From Skeletonema tropicum (Eukaryota; Bacillariophyta; Thalassiosirophyceae; Thalassiosirales; Thalassiosiraceae), in the NCBI GenBank assembly GCA_037178625.1, contig CM074132.1:62001-126000 (forward strand): a stretch of DNA of 64,000 bases. Direction: 5' to 3'. Below the pieces are notes generated by a model that saw only the letters and a program-made list of their open reading frames with translations, made no database searches and was not told where the DNA came from. This document shows, in pieces, positions 1-10,727 of the stretch (within the stretch, counting starts at the first letter, position 1; each line of letters opens with the position of its first letter). Made by a program: the position numbers and the translations under genes.

Positions 1-946
1 AGACTCCTGTATCATTGCGAATTGGCAATTTTTATGTAGACTTTTGCCCCGCTTATACCCCCCTTTGGCATGAATACTAAGAACCACAGACTTATTGGGT
101 AGTCAAACGTTTTATAAAGTAAGATAGAAGCAGAATATGGGCTATTTGACATGTGTTCACTCACAACAGATTGTTATTTATAAGGATAAGGTGGGGATGA
201 GGGTCCTATGCAAGTGGCAGCTCTCATCTTAGTGGTCCCATATATCACTATCTAATTTACCCCTCATATGGACCCCTCTGGATATGTGATTCAATAGAGT
301 GTGAAGAGGAACATATAAAGAGGGGTCCACATGAGGGGTGAATTAAAGGTGTGTAATTTCATTACTACGGCAATAATCCCATGGTTTAGGTCGATTTTGC
401 CCCTTTAAAAAAGAATGAGAAGGAAAATGATGATGCGTGACCCGTCTGTCCGTCGTCCCACTTTGATTCGTGGGTGGTGGTGTGAGGCCTCGCTTGTGAA
501 GGGAAGTACCTACATACGCACATATCATAATGATGTGAAGAAAGTAGCAAAGAAATCCGGTACCCTGAATACCGGTCGGCATCACTGTCAAATTGTTGAA
601 TCGTCTGACGTCTCGTAGCCGGCGTTTTGGATCTTCTTTTGTTCTTGCATGCTGTCGAGCACTTTAATGTCAATCATTGACATCAACATCATATCATATC
701 ACTTAGGAAATTAGGTAAATGTTGCATTATCGCTACCTAGACATCATTGAACCAACAATTGGAGTCTTCATACGCCGAGGGCAGAACCAAACAGCGTCGC
801 AGTCGGAACCACGGGAGAGGGTTGTCTCTCCTACCACAGCTCGTTTAAAAGCCCGGGATATATTGACGTGTATGTCAATAAGCCTGTATACAGGCGAGAT
901 ATACAAATACAAGTATTTGCACGAGAGTATAAGCATATACCCATCT
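1..946. other. Non-coding stretch left of the LINE
   Basis: No convincing gene is seen. Open frames here are under about 105 codons and show no recognisable domain or compositional sign of coding. The only clear structure is the inverted repeat at 253-345, listed separately. The segment next to 946 may include the 3' untranslated end of the minus-strand LINE, but no poly-A or simple-sequence tail marks its boundary. Confidence 0.5.
253..345. repeat. Short foldback inverted repeat
   Basis: Bases 253-279 and 319-345 are inverted copies of each other at 25 of 27 positions, separated by a 39-bp loop. The arms contain ACCCCTCATATGGACCCCTC and its near complement. The shape fits a tiny MITE-like foldback or a transcribed hairpin. 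No target-site duplication was recognised. Confidence 0.6.
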
Positions 947-3900
947 CTATCCGTGGTTGTTTTGACCGCGTCGAAGTGCTGCCTGAGCCCGCTGGCGACG
1001 TATCAAGAAGGCTTCACGTGCCGCTTTTACTGAAAGCAGCCAATAAGCCTGATGTTCACCAGAAGTTGTTTCGAGATCATCGAGATTGATTTCCATCAAA
1101 TATTTATCCTCCTCTCCAAGCCCTTCTAAGCCCATCTCTTGCTGCTCCTCTATAGCTATTTGTAGCTCCTCCTTCCTCTCTAACGCAAGCATACCCGAAA
1201 TTTTATCATGAATCAAGAAATTCCTCACCAGCCACTGTCCATGGGTCATCTCCATCAGCTTGATTGAGAAGCTCTGTGCCCATTTTGCGCCCGAAAGATA
1301 GCTGCCCTCCAGACGACGATGTGTCTCTTGAATCGCACAGAACTCCTTGGATATCATTCCTTCCATAAACCGCCGCCATCCAATCTTATCTTGTGAACTT
1401 GCCAACTTCCGCAGTATCGGGTCATGATCGCTAGCAATGCAGTCCATAAAGCTTTTGCCATTCCGAGCCCTCACGAAACTCATGATATACTTTTCCAACA
1501 CTTCACATGTCCCCACCGATTGTAACCAGGACTGTAAATTATCCGCTGACATCTGAAAACATTTTACCCTATCCTCTTCTTCACACATTAAAACGTGAGC
1601 GCACGACTCCTGTGCATCCAGACAAGAAGGACACAAAGGAGAGTGATTAGGATCACATCTGTGTAACCGCAAGTTGGTGCCGGCTATGTCGTGAACTTGC
1701 TTGCATGCCCATAGTTGGAAAAGCCGCGGGACCTCGTGTAATGCCTTGTTCACGTTGACCCAATCTACTTGGACGAACGCGGATGGAAGCAGGATCTGTC
1801 TCTTAGCGAAGATCTCCCTGGCCAGCGCTAGGTGGCCATGAAAGCGGACTCTTTCACCAGTATCTGAAGTCATCTTCTCCTTACCCCTATCCACATAGAC
1901 GCAGATTGGTTCAAGTGGCAAAGGTTGCGCCGCCATTCCTGCGTTCGGATCAACGTCGTAAATCGCTAGTTTTGCGCCAGAGTCACACTGTTCATTCAAC
2001 TGTTCAGGCCTAGACAGCTCCGCCCACACCAAATGATCGAGTTTATGGGCCGAGACATGAGAAAATACTGTGCTGAAGGTTAGAGACCTGCAATGGATCA
2101 TGATATTTTTGAGTATATCTGAATGCCGGCAACTCGACGGGATGCGATGCGGAGGCAGGTGTTCCACATTGTTGAGAGCCCCCAAGCAATCAGAATAGAT
2201 CTGGGCAGAACCAGACAGCGTTGGTTTCAGTTTGTTCACAGCTAATAGGATGAGATGAATAGCGAGTAATCCCAAAAGCTCCCCACGATATGCACAAGCA
2301 GCAAGTGTCTTCTCAGAGAATTTACCAACGAGTCGGCCTCTCCCCTTGAAACACTCCATAATGAATGCAGCTGAGCAGATATCTGGGTACATCTCCTTGA
2401 TAAAGGATCCGTCCGCCACACATACTAGTGATCCATCTATAATAGCTGCCACTAGGAACTCATAGCTCCCCGTCAGTTCAAGATCTTCCCACATCCACAT
2501 GCTACCCCACTGGTCGAGGACTTCCCACAAAGTGCTAGGAGGTAGAGACTGACCTGGGATTGGTGCATGACTTACCAAACGATATACCGCAGTATCTACC
2601 TCTTCTATCGTACACGCAACATTGTACTGAACCTGGGCATGATCACTACCATCTTTCACATATCTCCGAGGGTTATTTTCATGCGGAGGGTATACCTCCA
2701 TAAGGTCATTACCCATATAGCGGAACAGTCTATTCGATGCGGCACAGTACCGCCACGGTTGAAGTTTGTGGCCGATGTGCACCCAATTTCCCAACCGGAC
2801 GCTAAGTAAACCTCCTGGGGCTAATTGAGAGAGTGCCGACTTCCACACCTTAAAATCTTTTGACGATGGTTCCTCAGCGGGGAAGTCAAGCTTAGACCAC
2901 TTTTCATCCTCCCGCCGCAGCCTCTTCTTGTACCGTGGATCAATCTTCGAACCCCTCACACACAGTATATCCGATAAAAACAGAACTTGTTGGTGTAAGC
3001 GGACTCTGTTCAATTGCCGTAGTTCTTTTGGAGAGTACTGGAGATCTTCAAATACACACATGAGCCACTTGTCACCCACTCTTGGGAAGGGGTTGTCGAT
3101 ATTATTCAATACCACCTTATACCCGAAGGTATCTACTTTTTCCCAGATCGATTTCACCCAGCTGGGAGTAACCCAAGAGTGATATTGTTGAAATGATTCA
3201 TCAAAGGGCTGATGCGCTCGACCGAGTTCAATAATGAAGAGGTCTACCGAGACCTGAGCTGCAATTCCATTACTAGACGGGCATCCATAGTGCATCATCA
3301 GTTTGTTCAATTGCTGAATGCCGCATTCTATCGGCACATTTGGGAATCCACCGCCGTAGAAGCCAATGTCTAGATCACGGATTTCCTTAGGTGCCGTTCG
3401 TATCATACCACCCACAGGCATCAACTGATAATACGTCTTTTGTAGACATGTCTGAAGATCTTTGATGGGGGCCGTCTGGCAGCACAGACCGTATGAAACT
3501 TTGGGCCAAAAGCAAGCTGATAGCCATGTCCAGAATTGACGCCGATTCAATCTACTCCCTAGAACTTTTTGCGCACAATCAGATGCTTTCTCGATTAAAA
3601 TGTCCAGAGGACCTTTGCACTCCTCAGAACAATTGCACTTGCTGCGGCACGAACCAGACGGGCTTGTTGCCACACCTAGCATAGTCTCCGGATGCTCCAC
3701 AGAGTGATGCTTCATCAAAAATGGGGTCCCATCTGGAAGAGACAATTCAATGTCGTAATAGCAATCCTTGGAGTGATCTTCATACAGCCAACACTGCTTC
3801 CTCTCGTCGTAATAGTAAGACATCAAATAATAGAAGCACTTATCAGGATGTAGGGTGCCCCCTGTTGCCATCAAAAGATTATTCCAACTGCGGACGCTTG

Positions 3901-6900
3901 CTGTCAGAGCTGCATGAACCTCATTTATTGTCTCCCTCTTCTTCATATTGATATGAATGATATCCGTATCATCGACAAAGAGAATAGCCGCCAAGTCAAT
4001 TTGTTTGGATGGTGTGAAAGGGCAAACGAAGGTCGCTCCATGTCCATCGGCTTTGTGAGCCATCAAGATGGTGATACTAATTGCTGCCCACCCGGCAGGT
4101 GCAGCACCATTTCCTTGACACAGACCTTGATACTTAACTTCGACAGTGCTGTTTGCGCACCGTGTTGAGTCCCCATACGCAGTTCGCAAGAAGTACCGCA
4201 TCTCCTGGATTGTAGTAAGCATAGACTCTGTTGCCGACTGCTCAACTCCAAAGGCTTGAAACACCAAAGAAGCAATGGCATGTGCTATTCTGTCATAGCA
4301 GTTGCTTGCATCTACCGAGGCAATAGCAGCCGGAGTACGAAGTTGTCTTCCTATATCAAAGAATAGTATTTTTGCCAAGGCCCCATCATCTGCCGTCCTA
4401 TTTTTCTCACTAAATATCTCTTCTGGCATGAGTTGGTATTTGCGAATATTATTCATCATCCTATCACCGTATATGATCTTGTTTGCTTTGTTCAAGTCAG
4501 CCTCCAACAATAGGATGCTGCGCAATTTGGTGACTAGTCGACTGCCTGCTTTCTTTTCGAGCATGCAGGCCAAACCGCGTTGCCACCTTGACAAACTGAT
4601 ACCCCTCATGAGAGCGAGAGATATTTTAACTGCGTGATAGTTGGAGATATACTCCGACTCTGCGCCAGCAATGTAATGGCCAAAATGGAAGCCAGAAATA
4701 GACGATGATGTTGCCTCCTTCGACCGTCTCCAGCTCTTAGCCCAAGTCACCTCATCAATCAAGGTCTCGACGGAGTCCATCGGAACAAGAGATCGAATCT
4801 TTGCAATCTGCTCAAATAACTGTTTCGTTGCCTCATGATAATCGTCTGAGAATTCATAAGTGCCATCCAGCACTGCCCTGGCAGCAACTGTGTCGGCGTT
4901 GTATCCAAATTGACCTCGAAGACGCCCTTTGCAGATAGGTGCTTCTTCCGCCTGATAGAATCGTTTGCCCTCACCATGAATGTTTTCCAAAATGGCTTTT
5001 TCCACTGAATCTTTTGTGTCATATTCTACCACGTTACCACCATCAGTTTCCACCTGCACTGTTCGAATGCTACCGCTAAACCGTTTACCGAGATTGTAAT
5101 TCAACTTCCTCCAGAAACGTCTATCTCTCTCTCCTTTAATGATGGCAAGTATACGCTTCTCTGCAGTCTCGTCACCCTTCTTTTTAGCAATCTCCAGCCG
5201 ACGATTCAGATGTTTCTTTCTATAGTGATGTCCATGTTTCCTAAAATGATCACACTTACTGTCGCAAGCTTTGAGTCTAGCAGCGATCTCTGCTACTGAG
5301 AGGTTGAATGGACGAAGGATCTTTAGCTTCCGACATTTTCGTTTCAAATTCCCTCGGTTCACCTTCCTTCCCGCATGATAACGGAGAAGTGTTCTATAGA
5401 CTTCGCCTCTCTTTATCCAAGTCACTGATTCTGCCGAGAATGGTATTCTACCTGCCTTGATTTTGCGGCACTTCGATTCTGCGTGAGCCATGTATTGTTT
5501 GCTTTTCTCTTCTGAGGACGCGAGAGCAGTACGAGCTTCTTCTTTTGTTTGTGCCTGGTATGCGGCACGATGATCGTCATCTACCCTATGCCTGATCAGG
5601 TTCGTTTCTAGCAGTTGGTTGTATCTCTCCGCAACTCTGGGGAGGTTGGTATTCAGTCGTCTCGCCTTCAACTTTTTCACACGGACTAAGGAGCGGCCAA
5701 CAAGTGATGACAACGAGAAATCTACCACGAAGCATCGGTGATCACCCATTCCATAACCCACCGGCATTACACATGCATTCAAAACTTCAATATCCCTTGT
5801 CGCCCACACGCCATCGATAGGTTGAGAGCCGCGGAAATAAGTTGCACCAAGCTGCTTCCCAGTGTAGTCTCCTACCACCTCCTTCATCGCTAACCCATCT
5901 ACTTCCGTTAGAGCTTGTCCGATCCGCTTGGTGTAGATATTCTCATTCGCATCTAGGCAAACAATAATTCGGTCTCCTTCCTCACGCCACCTCTTGAGTA
6001 GAGCAATCAAGTCCTCATAGAATTTGTCTCTTGGCTTGACGTCAGGCTGCTTTTTTTGAATAAAGTACCGTCGTTGTTGTTGGTAACTAGTGCTGGGGCC
6101 TTTACTAACGCATGGTTGATATCCGCAGACAACCCAAGTTGAAATACCATTCTCTCCGATGTACCTCGAGAACGAGAATCTTCCCAGGCCAGTGACGTCT
6201 TGTCCACTATTCATATGGTCGAACTGTTCAGCCAGTTGGCCAAACGTGAGAATTCCAGTCCCTCCTTCCTGAACTCTAGAGATAGCACCCTCATGAGTAT
6301 TGCAGCCATGGACAACCGTCACTTCGGCTTCCCCTCCGTTAAATAGCTGAGCTAAACCATTGACATTCTTCTTGTGGTTGAAGTTGATTTTGATCTCATT
6401 AAAGGCTGCAATGTCGACCTCCAATTCATCCAACATTTCTCTACCTCTATCCAATTTGATATTACCACTCATGCGATTATTCAACCCATTGATGTTTTCG
6501 TAGAGTAGTCGGACAACACCCTCCCGTTTTGCCTGGGGAGCTCTACCGTGGACCCTCATGAGATCGTCATCGACCGTCCTCACCTCCTCTAACTCTTGTC
6601 GAGTAAAATGTTCCTCTAGAAACCTCTTCTCAGCAGCAGAGGGCAACTCACCAACAGTGCCAGTTTCATCTATCGCCTCCTCTATCAATGTTTCCCTTTG
6701 CAACGCCCGAAGCGTCTCTGCATCCACAACCCTCCTCGCCCTTCGATCAATTGCAGTCATGATTGTCTCAATATTTCCTGCTGCCATCTTCCCATTCCTA
6801 ATGATATGTTTAATGTTCCCAAATTTGTCAATCAGCTTAATACGACGTTGTGTTTCCTCTCTCGTCCGAAAAGCTGTGGATCGACGTTGATTGCGTGTTC

Positions 6901-7039
6901 TTCTTCTCTCTACGTCGACCCGTCTGTTTCCCCCACCCCTATTATTTCGCTGTGTTCCAGCAGCAGGATGACTGCTGGAATAGCTGGTGCCGACTATACC
7001 ATATTCGCCGCCTCCTCCACTCCAGTCATCTCTCTCCAC
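947..7039 (-). CDS. LINE polyprotein: EEP endonuclease, reverse transcriptase, RNase H
   Basis: This frame would encode the replication protein of a LINE: target-site nicking, reverse transcription and RNA-strand removal. An Arg-rich N-terminus is followed near residue 177 by an EEP domain with an ENINGLN motif, then GGTGILTF, LDANEN, IDGVWATRDI and a GDHR catalytic end. The reverse transcriptase has VDASNCYDR near residue 907, QGNGAAPAGW, and FVDD near 1018. RNase H begins near 1538 with ADGS and is followed by YRGE and YSDCLGALN. A CPSC...C-A-H...C knuckle lies near 1800. The frame is open from a GTG at 7039, directly preceded by an in-frame TGA. The first in-frame ATG is near residue 85, so translation may begin in the overlapping frame at 7149 or at an internal start. 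The family call is firm; the start is not. Confidence 0.88.
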   Translation of the reverse strand: MERDDWSGGGGEYGIVGTSYSSSHPAAGTQRNNRGGGNRRVDVERRRTRNQRRSTAFRTREETQRRIKLIDKFGNIKHIIRNGKMAAGNIETIMTAIDRRARRVVDAETLRALQRETLIEEAIDETGTVGELPSAAEKRFLEEHFTRQELEEVRTVDDDLMRVHGRAPQAKREGVVRLLYENINGLNNRMSGNIKLDRGREMLDELEVDIAAFNEIKINFNHKKNVNGLAQLFNGGEAEVTVVHGCNTHEGAISRVQEGGTGILTFGQLAEQFDHMNSGQDVTGLGRFSFSRYIGENGISTWVVCGYQPCVSKGPSTSYQQQRRYFIQKKQPDVKPRDKFYEDLIALLKRWREEGDRIIVCLDANENIYTKRIGQALTEVDGLAMKEVVGDYTGKQLGATYFRGSQPIDGVWATRDIEVLNACVMPVGYGMGDHRCFVVDFSLSSLVGRSLVRVKKLKARRLNTNLPRVAERYNQLLETNLIRHRVDDDHRAAYQAQTKEEARTALASSEEKSKQYMAHAESKCRKIKAGRIPFSAESVTWIKRGEVYRTLLRYHAGRKVNRGNLKRKCRKLKILRPFNLSVAEIAARLKACDSKCDHFRKHGHHYRKKHLNRRLEIAKKKGDETAEKRILAIIKGERDRRFWRKLNYNLGKRFSGSIRTVQVETDGGNVVEYDTKDSVEKAILENIHGEGKRFYQAEEAPICKGRLRGQFGYNADTVAARAVLDGTYEFSDDYHEATKQLFEQIAKIRSLVPMDSVETLIDEVTWAKSWRRSKEATSSSISGFHFGHYIAGAESEYISNYHAVKISLALMRGISLSRWQRGLACMLEKKAGSRLVTKLRSILLLEADLNKANKIIYGDRMMNNIRKYQLMPEEIFSEKNRTADDGALAKILFFDIGRQLRTPAAIASVDASNCYDRIAHAIASLVFQAFGVEQSATESMLTTIQEMRYFLRTAYGDSTRCANSTVEVKYQGLCQGNGAAPAGWAAISITILMAHKADGHGATFVCPFTPSKQIDLAAILFVDDTDIIHINMKKRETINEVHAALTASVRSWNNLLMATGGTLHPDKCFYYLMSYYYDERKQCWLYEDHSKDCYYDIELSLPDGTPFLMKHHSVEHPETMLGVATSPSGSCRSKCNCSEECKGPLDILIEKASDCAQKVLGSRLNRRQFWTWLSACFWPKVSYGLCCQTAPIKDLQTCLQKTYYQLMPVGGMIRTAPKEIRDLDIGFYGGGFPNVPIECGIQQLNKLMMHYGCPSSNGIAAQVSVDLFIIELGRAHQPFDESFQQYHSWVTPSWVKSIWEKVDTFGYKVVLNNIDNPFPRVGDKWLMCVFEDLQYSPKELRQLNRVRLHQQVLFLSDILCVRGSKIDPRYKKRLRREDEKWSKLDFPAEEPSSKDFKVWKSALSQLAPGGLLSVRLGNWVHIGHKLQPWRYCAASNRLFRYMGNDLMEVYPPHENNPRRYVKDGSDHAQVQYNVACTIEEVDTAVYRLVSHAPIPGQSLPPSTLWEVLDQWGSMWMWEDLELTGSYEFLVAAIIDGSLVCVADGSFIKEMYPDICSAAFIMECFKGRGRLVGKFSEKTLAACAYRGELLGLLAIHLILLAVNKLKPTLSGSAQIYSDCLGALNNVEHLPPHRIPSSCRHSDILKNIMIHCRSLTFSTVFSHVSAHKLDHLVWAELSRPEQLNEQCDSGAKLAIYDVDPNAGMAAQPLPLEPICVYVDRGKEKMTSDTGERVRFHGHLALAREIFAKRQILLPSAFVQVDWVNVNKALHEVPRLFQLWACKQVHDIAGTNLRLHRCDPNHSPLCPSCLDAQESCAHVLMCEEEDRVKCFQMSADNLQSWLQSVGTCEVLEKYIMSFVRARNGKSFMDCIASDHDPILRKLASSQDKIGWRRFMEGMISKEFCAIQETHRRLEGSYLSGAKWAQSFSIKLMEMTHGQWLVRNFLIHDKISGMLALERKEELQIAIEEQQEMGLEGLGEEDKYLMEINLDDLETTSGEHQAYWLLSVKAAREAFLIRRQRAQAALRRGQNNHG

Positions 7040-7149
7040 TCATTATCTTTGGAGAGCAGATCTTGGCTGAAGTTTGTTGAGTCTGGCGACGTGACATCAA
7101 TAGCGGGTTGGTAGCCCATATCTTCATAAAATTCAAGTAGATCAATCAT
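6994..7149 (-). CDS. Short ORF overlapping the 5' end of the LINE frame
   Basis: A 51-codon frame begins MIDLLEFYEDMGYQPAIDVT and ends at a TAG at 6994. It overlaps the large polyprotein frame by about 45 bases and is offset so that a -1 shift would join the two. Its acidic, hydrophobic start looks protein-like, and the polyprotein lacks a good ATG of its own. It could therefore be the true N-terminus reached by frameshift or splicing, an upstream ORF, or chance. No classical slippery heptamer was found in the overlap. Confidence 0.4.
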   Translation of the reverse strand: MIDLLEFYEDMGYQPAIDVTSPDSTNFSQDLLSKDNEWREMTGVEEAANMV

Positions 7150-7908
7150 ACTTATCGCTTAATAGACGACATAGGTTGATGATCTATTCAAGTAAGATGA
7201 ATTGGAATTACTGTAGGGAAGATCTCACCAGGTATAGAAGATGGAAGATGTTCCAGGTGGGTAAGTATTGACCAATCAATGTATTTGATGTTGGTAGAAA
7301 GTTTGGTCACGATGGTGGCAGAAGAAGATTCCGGAATGTCTATGATAGGACAGCAGAAACTTTCCAGCGATGAGGCGAACGTGCAATGATTTGAATGGTT
7401 CGCGTTGGAGGCAGAAATAATGACCTAAATTCTCTGGAAGCCTCGGAGTAGATGACTTCCCTCTCTCGAATATCTCGTGAGGTGCCAAACCAGATTATGT
7501 TAGCGGCGGAGTTCCGTATAATTTGATTGGCGGAATAATTTGAATCCAATGAGAAAATGGCTTTTCTTGTGAAGGTGCGGGAGCTCGTTGGGTGTTGGGC
7601 GGCGAAGCGATCTAGTAGTCCGTAGTGACTGCTAGTTAAATTTGAGATGTCAGAGCACAGGCGGCGGCGGCTGATGGCGTTTGATATACTTATTTGCTAT
7701 TAGAAGGTTAGAATATTATCGTTGGCGGCGGTTGATTACGCGGCGTATTGATGTTGCTTTGTTGTCATGGTGGTCGTTTTTTTGATGATTTTTTGAGTTG
7801 AAGTTTGTGTAGATTTTTGAATTCCTACGTTGATTTTGACTTTTGTACCAAATGAGGTCCGGCACCGCAGACGGAAAAGTGAGAAGATAGATATCAAAGC
7901 CATCAACC
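7150..7908. other. Intergenic stretch between LINE and small gene
   Basis: No gene is recognised. The LINE 5' untranslated region would lie in the left part. The right part, just before 7909, would hold the promoter of the small plus-strand gene. Minus-strand open frames of 69-90 codons here have no recognisable features. Confidence 0.4.
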
Positions 7909-8109
7909 ATGTCGACCCAACTACCTAGCAAACCATCACAGGCAGCCGCATCGAAAGGTGACGAGGAGGATAATATTGGTGCTCTCATTTACAGGGAGAG
8001 CCAGCTGAGAAAGAAGGAGGCAGCTGCAGCGGCTGCTGAAGAAAAGAAAAGCAAGAGGACCTCATCTACTTCGTCCTTCACACTAATCAAAGCCAAGAAA
8101 GGATGTTGA
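7909..8109 (+). CDS. Small protein with the MSTxLPSKP / ESQLRKK module
   Basis: A 66-codon ORF begins MSTQLPSKPSQAAASKG and contains DEEDNIGALIYRESQLRKK, then an Ala/Glu/Lys-rich run. Related sequence occurs in degraded form at 24874 and 30434, and its 5' leader is fused to truncated zinc-motif genes at 31770 and 33554. The module therefore appears to be the N-terminus of a multi-copy local family, at least one of which (24874-25480) continued into HG-type zinc-binding repeats. Here it stops after 66 residues, so it is either a genuine short protein or a truncated N-terminal fragment. Function is unknown. Confidence 0.5.
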   Translation: MSTQLPSKPSQAAASKGDEEDNIGALIYRESQLRKKEAAAAAAEEKKSKRTSSTSSFTLIKAKKGC

Positions 8110-8292
8110 TGTTGGCTGACAGAGGTGATGTGACACTTAATATACCCTTGACACAGTTTGATGTCAAGGAGAGACCTTTTGGTCTAAGCGGTCACATCGA
8201 CATGGTTGCTCCACACGGTAATAGAAGATACTAAGTATCATCAAAGGCAAGCAAGCACCATCCGATACAATAATAATACCAAGCAACAAAAA

Positions 8293-8733
8293 ATGACAGT
8301 CGAAGGCCGCCCCCGCTCCCGCTCGTTCTCCTCCACACCCACATTTTCCTCTGACTTGGCCAAACTTAAATCCTCCCTCCCCCAATCCTCCTCCTCCAGC
8401 TCGACAGTTCGCAGCTACAAGGAAGCCATCGCCATCGCCTCCACCTTTGACGTGCTGGGGAACAATTCCGCCCTCACGCCAAAGTTAAAATTGAAGAGTG
8501 AGGATGATTGGATTCAATTCTTCCAAAAGTCGGGAGCGGTCGATACAACCTCAGAGGAGAACGAGAACGAGGGGGGCAGCGGCATGGTGGTGCATATGGA
8601 GCGCTTTTTGAGGTATTGTTTTGATATTGCGTACAAGATGCCGCCGAGTCCCAATAATAAGATTTTGAGGAATTCCATGAAGGAGGCTGCGGAGGGTGTT
8701 GGTGTTGCGGTGGTTCCCTCCTTGAGTATTTAG
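8293..8733 (+). CDS. Hypothetical protein, 146 aa
   Basis: The ATG at 8293 follows an A-rich leader and is preferred to the TTG-initiated extension to 8206. The product has a Ser/Pro/Arg-rich N-terminus (MTVEGRPRSRSFSSTPTFSS) followed by a compact region with SYKEAIAIASTFDVLG, EDDWIQFFQKSGAVD and MERFLRYCFDIAYKMPPSP. Two predicted amphipathic helices but no membrane segment are visible. The family is not recognised. From codon 39 onward, together with about 580 bp of downstream sequence, the gene is duplicated at 10728. In that second copy the 5' end is missing. The downstream neighbour on the opposite strand is a fragment of the LRR gene, so the two genes were originally convergent. Confidence 0.65.
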   Translation: MTVEGRPRSRSFSSTPTFSSDLAKLKSSLPQSSSSSSTVRSYKEAIAIASTFDVLGNNSALTPKLKLKSEDDWIQFFQKSGAVDTTSEENENEGGSGMVVHMERFLRYCFDIAYKMPPSPNNKILRNSMKEAAEGVGVAVVPSLSI

Positions 8734-9310
8734 ATTAGATTCATTGGGAAGTAAAGAGAATAGAAGAGAATAGAATGGATTATTTTAGTTATAGGATAAG
8801 AGAGGATAGAGGGGAAAGGGGAGTGCTATTATTATCAGATAGGTATAATAATTCTACGAGAGAGTGTAGTGTGCCAGTTGTTATTATTATAAGTATTTAG
8901 CTAGGGGCATCAAAGTCAACATCAACAAAACAAGAATCAATCTAGGAGCGAGAGCAATATTATGTACCGAATACCGATTTAGCACGAGCGAACACAGATT
9001 TTGCAGCGCTACATCTACATCTAGAGCATTGCAATGGCGATGTATACTTGTAATAGGAAAACCAGAAAGAAAAATAAATACTAATTATTAGAAAAATCTC
9101 TGCATTACAATACTACTTCGTGTCGATTAGATAGAGTGTATCATCTATCCGCCTTAATCCTTGGCCTGATATCGTAGTGAATGATAGTGATAGGAGTATC
9201 TGATATCTGATTGATATCCCTTTTACTCAATCAAGAGTCAAGAGTCACATAGAGAATTACTGCAGCAATCAACACCAAGATACAAATACAAAACGTCAAA
9301 CAAATCATCC
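8407..9310 (+). repeat. 904-bp duplicated segment, copy 1
   Basis: This segment matches 10728-11631 at a constant offset of 2321 bp with only a few substitutions, for example A versus G near 8822 and G versus A near 9137. It covers most of the 146-aa gene and the 3' end of the LRR gene. Immediately right of 9310 the sequence jumps to a match with about 11791-11846, so this copy has lost 159 bp of the LRR coding region. Confidence 0.9.
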
Positions 9311-9362
9311 AGGAGCTTGTCGAGTTGCAGCAGTACCACTACCATCAATCTCCATCGGATAG
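9231..9362 (-). pseudogene. 3' fragment of the tail-anchored LRR gene
   Basis: By alignment with the intact gene at 11552-14224, this holds the C-terminal membrane anchor and stop codon (9231-9310), then an internal deletion, then a stretch matching the region with repeated RQAPAA-like residues (9311-9362). Nothing upstream of that on the minus strand matches the gene. It is a dead fragment produced by the local duplication. Confidence 0.75.
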
Positions 9363-10727
9363 AGACGATTCGACCAGCATTAGAATCGTCTCATTGCCAT
9401 TACGCTCTATCGATTAGATGCAGTATCAACATGAAATATCGATCCTTGTTGAATCGACTCAACGAATCCCAATATTCCCAATGGCAGTGCTCAGATCGCT
9501 GCGCTCGCTTCGCATATCTAACTATCTAACAATGAGACGACTATTCGAATCCTCGTCTCAAGTTCAAGTGCTATCGTTATGCTATAAGTATCGATTGATG
9601 ATACAATACAGTAGATAAACACTGTTCGGGCATAGCAGGGACAGGGGCCCTCGCTTCTCATGTCTCATATATTCTCATAGATCAGCTATGAGCCGTCAAT
9701 GATAATAGTTACGACGAAGATTTCAACTCAAAAAGCGACCACCTTGATTCTTGATCGGCAAGATCCATGATAAATGGCACGGAGGCATCCAACGCTGCGC
9801 TGAAGAACGACTCGACTGTAATGCTGCACCGTCAATGATTGGTTCGATGTGTATGGTGTGGGCTCTATCTCTATGCTATGACATCACACAAGACACTTCC
9901 TTTACTGCGGCCTCATCCAGAAGGTTGGCACGGTGTGGAGTAATGATTGTTAGGGGCAGTAGGTCTACTTCTGTTCCATTGTGCTGCTTCGTTGCGGTTC
10001 GTTGTTCGTTGGCTTGTGGCTTGCTAAGTAAATGTGGGTCAAAAAGTGAGAAGCTGTCGATGTCGCACCGCACTCCGCACTACACACACAAAAATGAAAT
10101 CCGAAGATCCAAGTAAGCCACCGACCACCGCACCGACCATGATGTCATCCACCACTTCAAATTCTGATGCTGCTGCTGCATCCATCCAACTCGGTTGGCT
10201 ACTGGCTACACCATATAGCATACACCAGCAACATCAAAGCGAGCCGACCGGACCACTGATCCAACAACAACTATATATTATCGCACTGTTGCTGGGGGGA
10301 GGTGGTATGGTATTATTGACGAGCGTATGATATATGATAGGCGTATGATGTAGCCCTAGCCTAGCCGGATGATGAATGAAGACTGTGCACCTCGAACTCG
10401 AACCTCCCACAGCAACAGTGTCGAGTGTCGAGTGTCGAGGATGACATGGATAGGACTCCGCTGTGGATATTGATGTTGCTTTTGCGCCGTCCCCAGTGGA
10501 AGTATTACAGAGATATCTAATATTAGAATTTCAATTCGACCAATCAACCTAGAATGGATCTTACCTGATCGTATCTACAGCAGTGTCTAAAGCGCAGCGT
10601 CTGGATCTTCGATGTAACAATTGTCATGGACGGTCACGGTCGGTGCTGAGTGCTGATCGTCTGCAACTGTCTGAGCTGTGAGCTGTGATTATATATTTTG
10701 ACGATGAAAGTCTCGCCTGCCTGAGCT
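9363..10727. other. Intergenic stretch with dispersed repeat relics
   Basis: No convincing gene is seen. The stretch contains a copy of a dispersed motif, CCTCATCCAGAAGGTTGGCACGG at 9911, and a CGCTGAAGAACGAC motif near 9800. Both recur together near 14882-15010 and 17713-17765, suggesting relics of an old element. Inverted motifs AGAATCGTCTCATTG (near 9384) and CAATGAGACGACTATTC (near 9530) form a loose foldback. Confidence 0.45.

Larger units (their letters stand above)
947..7149 (-). mobile_element. LINE-like non-LTR retrotransposon with APE endonuclease and RNase H
   Basis: The element is defined by one very long open frame carrying an endonuclease/exonuclease/phosphatase domain, a reverse transcriptase, an RNase H domain and a Cys/His knuckle, in the order usual for RNase-H-bearing LINEs. 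The 6-kb frame has no internal stop, so the copy may be recent. The right boundary is set only by the short upstream ORF at 6994-7149. Neither a target-site duplication nor a 3' tail was identified. Confidence 0.85.
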
